DNA of 64,000 nt, from positions 177,130-241,129 of the forward strand of contig JAFUXG010000059.1 in NCBI GenBank assembly GCA_017470935.1, given 5' to 3'. The DNA comes from Lachnospiraceae bacterium (lineage in GTDB: Bacteria; Bacillota; Clostridia; Lachnospirales; Lachnospiraceae). A program made the translations under genes and the position numbers. The notes under the pieces are model-generated. The model made no database searches. It was given only the letters and a program-made list of their open reading frames with translations, and was not told where the DNA came from. Positions 54,721 through 63,782 of this stretch are shown in pieces; position 1 is the first letter of the stretch; every line of letters starts with the position of its first letter.

Positions 54721-57700
54721 TTATCCCACAAGCTCCGTAAATGCCTCAATCTGCGCCTGCTCTCTTTCCATGCCCTGCTCCTCATTGCGTGCAGTGAGCC
54801 TTAACATCTCTTTATAATCTGTCGGTATGATCTTCTTGAACCTTCCGATATACTCATCAAAGTTATCAAGAATACGCTGTCCCTTCCTTGAGCCTGTATA
54901 TTTCACATGGTTCTCTATAATTCTCTTAAGCTCCTCCTTGTCATTCTTAAGCTCTACCTTCTCCATAACAACAAGCTGCTTATTAAGATTCTTATAAAGG
55001 GTATTCTCCTCATCAAGCACATAAGCAACACCGCCACTCATACCTGCTGCAAAGTTCTTGCCTGTAGGTCCTAATATTACCGCATGCCCTCCTGTCATAT
55101 ATTCACATCCGTGTTCACCAACGCCTTCAACAACAGCGGTAACACCAGAATTACGGATACAGAAACGCTCTCCGGCCATACCTGCTATGTATGCCTCACC
55201 TGAGGTTGCGCCATATAGGGCAACATTTCCTATAATGATGTTCTCCTCGGGATCATACTTGGCATCCTCCGGTGCGTGGACAATAAGCTTTCCGCCTGAT
55301 AATCCCTTTCCAAAGTAGTCGTTGCTGTCACCTGTAAGCTTCATGGTAAGTCCCTTAGGAATAAATGCACCAAAGCTCTGCCCGCCTGAACCCGTGCAGT
55401 TAACCTCTATTGTATCCTCAGCAAGTCCCTCAGGATTATTTCTTGTGATCTCAGCACCAAGAAGTGTGCCGAAGGTTCTGTCTATATTAGTAAGCTTAAT
55501 ATCTATACTGCTCTTCTTTCCTTTTGATATTGAACCTTGAATTTCCTTACTTTCCAGCAATACCTTTTCATCCTTTGTATTTTCTAATTTGAAGTCATAG
55601 GCAAGCTCGGGATGAAATGTCTGCAATGACCTGTCAATGCCTGAAACATCCACTAGAATTTGACCAAGGTTAATTTTCGCCTGTTCATCGGTAAGACCAT
55701 CCTTTGTCTTCAAAAGATCTGTTCTACCAACCATCTCATCTATTGTCCGTACACCAAGTCTTGCCATGTATTCACGAAGCTGTCTCGCTATAAATATCAT
55801 GAAGTTCTCCACATACTCAGGCTTGCCGGCAAAGCGCTTTCTGAGCTCCGGATTCTGTGTGGCAACTCCCATAGGACATGTATCCTGATGACATACTCTC
55901 ATCATGACACATCCAAGGGTTACAAGGGGTGCCGTAGCAAAACCGAATTCCTCTGCGCCGAGAAGTGCCGCAATAGCCACATCCCTGCCGCTCATAAGCT
56001 TGCCGTCCGTCTCTATAACGACCTGATTTCTAAGTCCGTTGGATAGTAATGTCTGGTGTGTCTCCGCAAGTCCAAGCTCCCATGGAAGTCCTGCATTATG
56101 TATGGAGCTTAATGGTGCAGCTCCAGTTCCTCCGTCATAGCCGGACACAAGGATAACCTGTGCACCTGCCTTTGCTACACCGGCAGCAACTGTTCCAACT
56201 CCGGCTTCCGATACTAGTTTTACGGAAATACGTGCATTTTTATTGGCATTTTTCAAATCATATATGAGCTGCGCAAGATCCTCAATGGAATAAATGTCAT
56301 GATGAGGCGGCGGTGATATAAGGCTTACACCAGGCGTTGAATGTCTTGTCTTTGCAATCCAAGGATATACCTTCTTCCCAGGAAGATGTCCGCCCTCACC
56401 GGGCTTTGCTCCCTGTGCCATCTTTATCTGTATCTCCTTGGCACTTACAAGATATTTGCTGGTGACTCCAAAACGTCCGCTTGCTACCTGCTTGATGGCA
56501 GAGCTTCTGTCATGCTTTGTTCCGGCAGATGCAATTCTCTCGTCACTCTCTCCACCCTCACCACTGTTGGACTTTCCATGTAAATGATTCATGGCAATGG
56601 CAAGGGTCTGGTGCGCTTCTTCAGATATTGAACCGTAGGACATGGCACCGGTCTTAAATCTTTTTACAATTTCCTCCTCGCTTTCAACCTCGGAAATATC
56701 AATACCCTCCTCCGGATAATTGAAATCCATAAGGCTTCTAAGGTATCCTGTCTTTTCTGCATCCACCATCCTTGTATATTCAACAAATTTATCGTAATCG
56801 CCCTCTCTTGTGGCAAGCTGCAGCATATGGATGGTCTGGGGATTGTATCTATGATTTTCCCCCTGGCTTCTTGACTTATGCCGTCCCACTGCCGTAAGCT
56901 CAAGATCAGCAGCAAGCCCCAAAGGATCAAATGCACGGCTGTGCTGCTTGTCAACAGCCTTTGCAATATCATCTAAGGTTATACCGCCGACACGGCTTAC
57001 AGTTCCTGTGAAATAAGTATCCACAACCTCCTTTGAAATACCGATTGCCTCAAATATCTTGCTTCCCTGATATGACTGGATTGTTGAGATACCCATCTTA
57101 GAGGCAATCTTGACAATACCGTGAAGTATGGCACTGTCATAATCCTCAACAGCTGCATAATAGTCCTTGTCAAGCAGGTCACTATCCACCAGCTCCTTAA
57201 TGGTGGAATGGGCCAGATATGGATTAACGGCAGATGCACCAAAACCAAGTAATGTAGCAAAATGATGAACTTCTCTCGGCTCGCCCGACTCAAGAATAAG
57301 TGACATTGCTGTACATTTCTTAGTAACAACAAGATGTCTGTGAACTGCTGCCACAGCTAACAGTGACGGCAGTGCCACATGGTTTTCATCCACTCCCCTA
57401 TCGGAAAGAATCAGAATGTTAGCACCCTCTCTATATGCCTTATCCACTTCAACGAATAAATGATCTATAACCCTCTTAATGGGAGTGCTCTTGTAATATA
57501 ATATTGATACCTTTGCCACTTTGAAACCTTCTGCCTTAAGATTCTCTATCTTTAAAAGGTCAAGGTCAGTAAGTATGGGATTGTGAATCTTTAACACATG
57601 GCAATTCTCAGGTCTTTCCTCTAACAGATTACCATTTTTTCCTACATATACAGTACGGGAGGTAACGATTTTCTCACGCTCCGCATCAATAGGCGGATTG

Positions 57701-59271
57701 GTAACCTGGGCAAACAGCTGCTTGAAATAATAGAACAGCGGCTGGTACTCAGAAGAAAGAGCTGCAATCGGAGTATCCACACCCATAGCCCCTATCTGCT
57801 CGGTACCATTTAATGCCATATTAAGAATACCCTCATGATAATTCTCGTATGTATAGCCGAATGCCTTCTGAAGTCTCGTTCTCTCCTCATTCGTATATTC
57901 AGGAATCTTTGCATTGGGAATCTTGATATCCTTAAGCTTAAGCAGGTTGCTGTCAAGCCACTCACCGTAAGGCTCCTTGTGTGCGTATTTATCCTTGATT
58001 TCCTCATCGGAATATATTTTATTATTCTTCGTATCCACAAGAAGCATCTTGCCCGGATGCAATCTCTCCTTTTTCACAATGTGCTTCTCCGGAAGTTCAA
58101 GTACACCCACCTCAGAAGAAAGGATCAGTCTGCCGTCATCCATTACATAATATCTTGAGGGACGGAGTCCGTTACGGTCAAGGATTGCTCCCATTATATC
58201 TCCGTCAGAGAAAAGGATTGAAGCAGGACCATCCCATGGCTCCATCATGGTTGCATAGTACTGATAGAAATCCCTCTCCTCAGTGGTTAGCGTATCGTTA
58301 TGAGCCCACGGTTCAGGTATCGTGATCATTGCCGCAAGGGGAAGCTCCATGCCGCTCATCACAAGAAACTCTAATGTGTTATCCAGCATTGCGGAATCAG
58401 ACCCGCTTGAGGAAATGACAGGAAGCACCTTAGTCATGTCATCCTCTGACAACATACTTGTATGCATAGTCTCCTCACGAGCCAGCATTTTATCTGCATT
58501 ACCCTTGATAGTGTTAATCTCGCCGTTATGTACCATGAAACGGTTAGGATGGGCGCGGTTCCAGCTTGGATTGGTATTGGTGGAGAATCTCGAATGCACC
58601 ATGGCAATAGCTGATTCGTAATCCTTCTCCATAAGGTCTAAGAAAAATGTTCTCAGCTGCCCCACAAGAAACATACCCTTATACACGATAGTTCTGCATG
58701 ACAATGATGGAACATAAGTATTCACATTACTCTGCTCAAACTCACGCCTTATCACATAAAGCTTTCTGTCAAAATCAAAATCTGTCTCAAATCCCTCAGG
58801 TCTCTCGATAAAAACCTGCATGATAACCGGCATGCACTCTAACGCCTTGCTTCCCAGAACCTCCGGCTTCGTGTCCACCTTTCTCCATCCCAATATCTTA
58901 AGTCCTTCCTTGGCAACGATTATCTCAAACATCTTCTTAGCCTGACGGTTCTCAAGATCACTCTGGGGGAAGAAGAACATTCCCACACCATATCTTCTCT
59001 CTCCCGGAAGCTTTACATCCTGCTCTTCCATTTTACGAACAAAGAATTTATGTGGAATCTGTGTAAGAATTCCCACACCATCGCCAGTCTTGCCCTCTGC
59101 ATCCTTACCGGCTCTGTGCTCCAGATTTTCTACAATGCTTAATGCATCAGCAACCAGCTTATGGCTTTTCTTACCGTCAATCTGAATGATGGCGCCGATA
59201 CCGCAGTTGTCATGTTCAAACTGTGGATCGTATAAACCCTTTTGTCTAATCTTCTCAAATTCTCTGTTCAT
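54721..59271 (-). CDS. gltB: Glutamate synthase, large subunit
   Basis: Makes glutamate from glutamine and 2-oxoglutarate. It has 1,516 residues. The start at 59271 (MNREFEKIRQ) follows AGGAGG. The N-terminal class II glutaminase begins after a short propeptide with HDNCGIGAI, where the Cys becomes the catalytic N-terminal residue. The synthase domain has the FMN region (SYGSISEEAHQTLAIAM) and the 3Fe-4S motif VCHQDTCPMGVATQNPELR. The C-terminal GXGXG beta-helix is present. No gltD small subunit is adjacent, so the electron donor (NADPH or ferredoxin) is uncertain. Confidence 0.97.
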   Translation of the reverse strand: MNREFEKIRQKGLYDPQFEHDNCGIGAIIQIDGKKSHKLVADALSIVENLEHRAGKDAEGKTGDGVGILTQIPHKFFVRKMEEQDVKLPGERRYGVGMFFFPQSDLENRQAKKMFEIIVAKEGLKILGWRKVDTKPEVLGSKALECMPVIMQVFIERPEGFETDFDFDRKLYVIRREFEQSNVNTYVPSLSCRTIVYKGMFLVGQLRTFFLDLMEKDYESAIAMVHSRFSTNTNPSWNRAHPNRFMVHNGEINTIKGNADKMLAREETMHTSMLSEDDMTKVLPVISSSGSDSAMLDNTLEFLVMSGMELPLAAMITIPEPWAHNDTLTTEERDFYQYYATMMEPWDGPASILFSDGDIMGAILDRNGLRPSRYYVMDDGRLILSSEVGVLELPEKHIVKKERLHPGKMLLVDTKNNKIYSDEEIKDKYAHKEPYGEWLDSNLLKLKDIKIPNAKIPEYTNEERTRLQKAFGYTYENYHEGILNMALNGTEQIGAMGVDTPIAALSSEYQPLFYYFKQLFAQVTNPPIDAEREKIVTSRTVYVGKNGNLLEERPENCHVLKIHNPILTDLDLLKIENLKAEGFKVAKVSILYYKSTPIKRVIDHLFVEVDKAYREGANILILSDRGVDENHVALPSLLAVAAVHRHLVVTKKCTAMSLILESGEPREVHHFATLLGFGASAVNPYLAHSTIKELVDSDLLDKDYYAAVEDYDSAILHGIVKIASKMGISTIQSYQGSKIFEAIGISKEVVDTYFTGTVSRVGGITLDDIAKAVDKQHSRAFDPLGLAADLELTAVGRHKSRSQGENHRYNPQTIHMLQLATREGDYDKFVEYTRMVDAEKTGYLRSLMDFNYPEEGIDISEVESEEEIVKRFKTGAMSYGSISEEAHQTLAIAMNHLHGKSNSGEGGESDERIASAGTKHDRSSAIKQVASGRFGVTSKYLVSAKEIQIKMAQGAKPGEGGHLPGKKVYPWIAKTRHSTPGVSLISPPPHHDIYSIEDLAQLIYDLKNANKNARISVKLVSEAGVGTVAAGVAKAGAQVILVSGYDGGTGAAPLSSIHNAGLPWELGLAETHQTLLSNGLRNQVVIETDGKLMSGRDVAIAALLGAEEFGFATAPLVTLGCVMMRVCHQDTCPMGVATQNPELRKRFAGKPEYVENFMIFIARQLREYMARLGVRTIDEMVGRTDLLKTKDGLTDEQAKINLGQILVDVSGIDRSLQTFHPELAYDFKLENTKDEKVLLESKEIQGSISKGKKSSIDIKLTNIDRTFGTLLGAEITRNNPEGLAEDTIEVNCTGSGGQSFGAFIPKGLTMKLTGDSNDYFGKGLSGGKLIVHAPEDAKYDPEENIIIGNVALYGATSGEAYIAGMAGERFCIRNSGVTAVVEGVGEHGCEYMTGGHAVILGPTGKNFAAGMSGGVAYVLDEENTLYKNLNKQLVVMEKVELKNDKEELKRIIENHVKYTGSRKGQRILDNFDEYIGRFKKIIPTDYKEMLRLTARNEEQGMEREQAQIEAFTELVG

Positions 59272-59726
59272 AATATTCCTCCTATTATAGTTCCGCATCC
59301 TTGCTCCGACTCCCGGATGGTCAAGAACAATCCTTCCACTTCGCTTCAGGATTTGTTCTTAAGTCGCCGTCGCATAGATGCTATTTTTCCAGTTCCGTAT
59401 CTCCCCTTCGGTTGATACTGTTTGTTATAAAGCAATTTTAAGTGCGTATAGCTTTTCTCATACACGCAGAAAAGGGTGCTTCGAGTACAGACTCGAAACA
59501 CCCTTGCTTCTTACTTATTCAATATTCAATTCACATATACATATCACAATTCCGCCTTTGGAACATCTAGATACAGTATATGACTTTATTTTCAAAAGTC
59601 AAGTAAAATTTATGAATACATATACATGCGTACCTTAAGCGTACCTCTTGGAACTACAAAAACAGAAAGCCCTCAATCCTATATATTTCAATGGATTGAG
59701 GGTAAAAAAATAAATGCAGATGATGG
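59272..59726 (-). other. gltB leader region with hairpins
   Basis: About 450 bp upstream of gltB without a gene. It contains a strong hairpin (59472-59505; arms AAGGGTGCTTCGAGT and its near complement, 4-nt loop) followed on the minus strand by TTTTC. A second hairpin, CCCTCAATCC/GGATTGAGGG, is at 59670-59702. No known riboswitch consensus is recognised. Confidence 0.45.
59472..59505 (-). terminator. Terminator-like hairpin about 200 nt before gltB
   Basis: Fifteen base pairs with one mismatch and a 4-nt loop, with a short U-run on the gltB strand. It could be a leader attenuator or the end of an upstream transcript. Confidence 0.55.
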
Positions 59727-59815
59727 GGCGCTAAACGTCCAGTGGACGTTTGCTAGCGCCGACCGAAGCGGAGCGAAGATTGAACCCATGGGTTCAGGGC
59801 ACGCGTCTGCGTGCC
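59727..59815 (-). other. Cluster of three GC-rich hairpins beside tRNA-Leu
   Basis: Hairpin I is 59727-59760 (GGCGCTAAACGTCC with a near-complement arm). Palindrome II is TGAACCCATGGGTTCA (59781-59796). Hairpin III is GGCACGC/GCGTGCC (59798-59815). Between I and II is ACCGAAGCGGAGCGAAG, shared in outline with the flank of tRNA-Gly. No coding potential is evident. Confidence 0.5.
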
Positions 59816-59820
59816 AAAAG

Positions 59821-59853
59821 AAAATCCGATGCACTTAACGTGCACCGGATTTT
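59821..59853 (-). terminator. Terminator of tRNA-Leu
   Basis: AAAATCCGATGCAC (plus strand) pairs with GTGCACCGGATTTT with one mismatch and a short loop. The minus-strand stem ends in TTTT and it lies 12 nt after the tRNA. Confidence 0.8.
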
Positions 59854-59864
59854 CTTTTCTTGTA

Positions 59865-59947
59865 TGCAGTTGATGGGAGTTGAACCCACACGAGTGTTAC
59901 CTCACTAGAACCTGAATCTAGCGCGTCTGCCATTCCGCCACAACTGC
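59865..59947 (-). tRNA. tRNA-Leu (anticodon CAG)
   Basis: An 83-nt cloverleaf with a long variable arm. The acceptor is GCAGTTG/CAACTGC, the anticodon arm is CTAGA-TTCAGGT-TCTAG (anticodon CAG), the variable arm is TGAGGTAACACTC-like, and the T arm contains GGTTCAACTCC. CCA is not encoded. The long variable arm and the discriminator A fit tRNA-Leu. Confidence 0.95.
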
Positions 59948-59971
59948 AGGTCACATTCATGCGACTTGTAT

Positions 59972-60000
59972 ATAATATATCATTTAAGTGGAAAATGCAA
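59972..60000 (-). promoter_or_regulatory. Promoter of tRNA-Leu
   Basis: TTGCAT (complement of 59995-60000), a 17-bp spacer and TATTAT (complement of 59972-59977), about 25 bp upstream of the tRNA. Confidence 0.6.
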
Positions 60001-60039
60001 GAAAAAAATATGTTCAAAAAGAGCTTGATGATATCTATT

Positions 60040-61149
60040 TCAGATTCTATATTTCAACAATATATCCTCTCCTATTTGCTCGGATGAAATAAACCTGCAG
60101 CCCATAGCTTCGGTAGCCTTCTCCACTCCCTCTCCGCCTACCGGCGTATAAAATCCTGCCCCGCCAAAGAACTTGGGAGCAACATACACATGAATCTCTT
60201 TCACAATTCCTGCCTGCAGGGCTGCATAATTGAGTGTGGAGCCACCCTCTAGCAGAATTCCGTCTATCTGCTTTTCTCCAAGCTTTACCATAAGATCATT
60301 AAGGTCAAGCCTTCCGTCTATCTCATCAACAACTAAAACCTCAACGCCTTCCTTTTCAAGTTCATCCTTCTGTTCATGCCAGAAACGGTTATACTCAGCA
60401 TGGGGTTCGATAGTAGCCAGAATTGTAGGAACATCCTTTGCAGTTGTAACAACATTGGATGATAATGGAATTCTAAGCTTAGAATCACATATTATTCTCA
60501 CAGGGTTTCTCCCGTCAGGAAGGCGGCACGTAAGCCTTGGGTTGTCATTTAGAACCGTACCAATACCAACCATGATACCGGCAAGTGCATTTCGGGTATG
60601 CTGTACCATATCTCTGGACTCTTCTCCCGATACCCACATAGAATGACCTGTTCTTGTAGCAATCTTTCCATCTAATGTCATAGCATATTTCATAACAACA
60701 TAGGGGGTTCCTTCGGTTATATAATGAAAAAACACTGGATTAAGTGCATCACACTCTTCCTTCAAAAAACCTGTCTCCACATATATTCCCGCATTTCGGA
60801 GCATCTGTATGCCCTTGCCTGCCACTAATTCATTAGGATCATCTGAGCCTACATACACCTTAGATATTCCATGCTCTATTATCGCCTCGGTGCATGGCGG
60901 CTGTTTGCCATGATGACAGCAGGGTTCTAAGGTAACATACATCTCCGCCCCCTCTGCCAGCTTTGCATTTTCAAGGCTTCCAAAGGCATTCCTCTCTGCA
61001 TGGGGACCGCCGTATTTCATGTGATACCCCTCACCTATAATAATTCCATCCTTTACAATAACCGCACCCACCAAGGGATTGGGATTAACCTTTCCCTCTC
61101 CAAGCTTTGCAAGCTCTATGGCACGACGCATATAATCCTTTCTGTCCAA
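60040..61149 (-). CDS. ribD: RibD, riboflavin deaminase/reductase
   Basis: A bifunctional enzyme of riboflavin synthesis. The N-terminal deaminase (about 1-145) has the zinc motif GGPHAERNAF and PCCHHGKQPPC. The C-terminal reductase (about 146-365) has KYAMTLDGKIATRTG and LLEGGSTLNYA. It has 369 residues. The start is probably TTG at 61149, with GGTGAG five bases upstream; this keeps the conserved N-terminus, while an ATG six codons inside would shorten it. No ribE/BA/H and no FMN riboswitch are nearby. Confidence 0.95.
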   Translation of the reverse strand: MDRKDYMRRAIELAKLGEGKVNPNPLVGAVIVKDGIIIGEGYHMKYGGPHAERNAFGSLENAKLAEGAEMYVTLEPCCHHGKQPPCTEAIIEHGISKVYVGSDDPNELVAGKGIQMLRNAGIYVETGFLKEECDALNPVFFHYITEGTPYVVMKYAMTLDGKIATRTGHSMWVSGEESRDMVQHTRNALAGIMVGIGTVLNDNPRLTCRLPDGRNPVRIICDSKLRIPLSSNVVTTAKDVPTILATIEPHAEYNRFWHEQKDELEKEGVEVLVVDEIDGRLDLNDLMVKLGEKQIDGILLEGGSTLNYAALQAGIVKEIHVYVAPKFFGGAGFYTPVGGEGVEKATEAMGCRFISSEQIGEDILLKYRI

Positions 61150-61245
61150 CCAAACTCACCATCCTGACATATCCGGCAATCGAAAATATAATTTGATAAT
61201 TGCCACTATTTTTTTACTTATTATAATAATACATAATATAACAAA

Positions 61246-61268
61246 AGTCCTGCATATAATGCAAGACT
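61246..61268 (-). terminator. Terminator of the permease operon
   Basis: AGTCCTGCAT and ATGCAAGACT form a stem with one mismatch and a very short loop, followed on the minus strand by TTTTG. It lies between the permease gene and ribD. Confidence 0.6.
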
Positions 61269-61431
61269 CTGTTTATATCTTTTATATAAATTATTCTAAC
61301 TTTTGAATCATCTTATCTGTTACGCCCAGACAAGTTAACATAATATTACAAACATTCGACTCAATCATATTTTTTACACTTCTCAGCACATTTAGTTAAC
61401 ATAACAATTGCAACATGCAATTTTATCATCA

Positions 61432-62796
61432 CTACACATTTCTCCTCACCGCATCGATAGGTCTCATCTTCGATGCCCATTTTGCAGGAAGAAATCCGGC
61501 AAATATTCCTAACACCACTGCCAGCACAATTGATGATATTGCAAGCCAGGGAGGTATTACTGCGAGCTGGGTATTCTTAGGCATTTCAAGAAGCTTAACA
61601 CCTAGCTTATTGATACCAAACTTAGAAATACCAAAGGAGCATATAAGCCCTATTACACCGCCTATTCCACCAAGGATTCCGGATTCCAGAAGGAATAAGC
61701 CCATTAGCTCATCCGGGTCACAGCCAAGTACCTTAAGAACTCCTATCTCATTTATCCTGTCATAAACAGATGTTGTCATGGTGTTGCCGATTCCAATAAC
61801 TGCGACAACTAATGCTATTGCACCGATTCCGCCGAGCAGGATCTGAATGATCTTGATCTCCCTCTGCACCTCATCCACAAACTCCTTATTGCTCTCAGCC
61901 TGATATCCCATATCAGACAGGCGCTTAACTATGGTGTCCACATTCTCCACATCATCCACCTTCACAACCGCGTAGGAATATACCCATTCATTTATTGTAT
62001 TGCCATCCTCGTCTGTGGGCTGCCCCTCAATACGCCCGTCAACTGCATTACGCTTAAGAAGCTTTTTCAATGTATCCATATCACAATACATCTGATACTC
62101 GTACTCTGAAAGCATTCCTGCTATAGGAGTACGGATACTCTTACCCTCTTCATCAAATCCAAAATAAGCCTCCATATATTCCCCAGACAGATCATTCCAA
62201 CGCTTTGCGCCTCCGTAAGAGGAAGCCTGGGAATCATTTTCCTGATCTGATGATACATTCTCATCCTCTTCATCCATTTCCTTCTGCTCTTCCTTTGTAG
62301 GTGCATTTGCCTCCGCATAGGAAACACCAGTGTTCTCATTATAGAACAGATTAAGTGCACCTGACCCCATAAGAACAGAAAGCCTTGTACCATTTACCTC
62401 AGGTACACTTCCCTTCACCGGCTTCATTGCCTCAAGGTATGTTCTGGGAACTCCTGTAATCTCCATATAAGCCACATATCTGTCATATTTGATAAATGAA
62501 TTAGCCGAAAGCATTGGTGTAACACTCTCAATATGCGGAATTGCTTCAATGTCAACGATCCTTCGGTCAGTTATCATTTTGTCCTTACGCTTGCCCTCGT
62601 TGGAGCCAAATATTGTTATATCCGTCACGCTTCCATCCATAGTGGCCTCAGACAAAAGCTCATTCTTAACCCCCAGTCCAAGTGCCAGCATTGACACTAC
62701 TGAGATAACGCCTATCACTACACCAAGGATTGTAAGTCCTGTTCTGATTCCCCTCTGTTTCATATTTGCTATGCACAAACGCCATATAAATCCCAT
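61432..62796 (-). CDS. MacB/FtsX-type ABC transporter permease
   Basis: A 454-residue permease. One N-terminal helix (about 18-45, TGLTILGVVIGVISVVSMLALGLG) is followed by a large extracellular MacB-type domain (about 50-310, including an acidic Glu/Asp/Gln/Ser stretch near 170-195). Three C-terminal helices of the FtsX domain follow, ending PAKWASKMRPIDAVR. The start at 62796 is chosen by AAGGAG spacing. Its partner upstream encodes an exported protein. The ATP-binding subunit is probably just outside the window. MacB-type systems are usually mechanotransmitters that act on the envelope or expel peptides. Confidence 0.9.
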   Translation of the reverse strand: MGFIWRLCIANMKQRGIRTGLTILGVVIGVISVVSMLALGLGVKNELLSEATMDGSVTDITIFGSNEGKRKDKMITDRRIVDIEAIPHIESVTPMLSANSFIKYDRYVAYMEITGVPRTYLEAMKPVKGSVPEVNGTRLSVLMGSGALNLFYNENTGVSYAEANAPTKEEQKEMDEEDENVSSDQENDSQASSYGGAKRWNDLSGEYMEAYFGFDEEGKSIRTPIAGMLSEYEYQMYCDMDTLKKLLKRNAVDGRIEGQPTDEDGNTINEWVYSYAVVKVDDVENVDTIVKRLSDMGYQAESNKEFVDEVQREIKIIQILLGGIGAIALVVAVIGIGNTMTTSVYDRINEIGVLKVLGCDPDELMGLFLLESGILGGIGGVIGLICSFGISKFGINKLGVKLLEMPKNTQLAVIPPWLAISSIVLAVVLGIFAGFLPAKWASKMRPIDAVRRNV

Positions 62797-62870
62797 GGAC
62801 ATCTACTCCTTACTACTTTCACATAAGCTTCCACTCCACACGCTTATGTGTATTTCAAATTCGTTACCTC

Positions 62871-63782
62871 TCAGCCCACAAACTCGTCAAGTATCCTCTG
62901 CTTTCTTTTCCGGCGCCGATATAGCAGGTAGCCCACAACCGCAATTACCATAAGGATTCCGATCACCTTTGCGGTGTTTTTCCAGACTACACTACTATCA
63001 TTTCCCTCTTTAATCTTTTCCAGATTCTCATAAACCGGTACACCTACTATAAAATCTATTTCCATTTCCTGAGTTAATGATTCCCTGGCCTTATTCTCAT
63101 ATTCTATAACTAATTTATTTTTTGTGTGTTCACCCTGGGTTACTACATCCGCTTTTGTCAAAAGATCCAGGTTACCACTCTTGCCCTTTTCTATCGTACC
63201 CACATAGCTATCAGTTTCTACTATATTGTCACCCTCCACGCTTACCATCACGTTATAAAGAGCGCCCTCGCCCATGTTGTTGATAGATGCACTAATTTCA
63301 ACCGTATCCCCTACCACACAGCTCTCGCTGTCTATAAACAGATCAGTAACAGAAAGCCTCTGTTCAAGCTCCACAGGAAGAAATATGGACTCCTCTGACT
63401 TATACTCATATCCGCTTGGATTCTCATAATCGGTAACCACATTAACCTTGTAAGACTTCTCCTCCAAGCCGTCATTTGCTTTCATCTTAAATGAAACCTT
63501 ACTCGTTTCCCCTGCTGCAATGGTCTCTATATACTCACTACCGGCACTGCCTGCGGGAACAAAGTCGCCATTTTCAGTAGATATGGTTACCTTGATATTC
63601 TTCACCTGCTTAGCCGAATAATTCTTAAGAGTAAGCTCTAGCGTGAACTCCTTACCTGAAACCACCTGGCCTTCCTTCACCTTGTAATCATCAAGCATGA
63701 CCCGTGGGGTAGCGGCATGAGTGCATACGCCAAACTGCAGCACGAACAAGCTTATTAAAACTACAAACCTCATATACTTCAT
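62871..63782 (-). CDS. Membrane-anchored surface protein with CARDB/NEW3-like domains
   Basis: A 303-residue exported protein. The start at 63782 (MKYMRFVVL) follows AAAGGA. It has a signal peptide (1-24, ending THAAT) and two Ig-like CARDB/NEW3-type domains (about 30-125 and 140-250, patterns VKNIKVTISTENGDFVP and GEGALYNVMVSVEGDN). A C-terminal membrane helix (about 272-290) is followed by an RRRKRKQ stop-transfer tail. It lies 74 bp upstream of the FtsX-type permease and probably forms an extracellular part of the same complex. Confidence 0.82.
   Translation of the reverse strand: MKYMRFVVLISLFVLQFGVCTHAATPRVMLDDYKVKEGQVVSGKEFTLELTLKNYSAKQVKNIKVTISTENGDFVPAGSAGSEYIETIAAGETSKVSFKMKANDGLEEKSYKVNVVTDYENPSGYEYKSEESIFLPVELEQRLSVTDLFIDSESCVVGDTVEISASINNMGEGALYNVMVSVEGDNIVETDSYVGTIEKGKSGNLDLLTKADVVTQGEHTKNKLVIEYENKARESLTQEMEIDFIVGVPVYENLEKIKEGNDSSVVWKNTAKVIGILMVIAVVGYLLYRRRKRKQRILDEFVG

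Noticed and set aside
59626-60017. Coding frames across tRNA-Leu and the hairpin cluster
   Set aside because: They overlap the tRNA and the strong hairpins and lack ribosome sites or family similarity.
61150-61431. FMN riboswitch before ribD
   Set aside because: No RFN-element consensus was found and the region carries only a terminator and AT-rich sequence.
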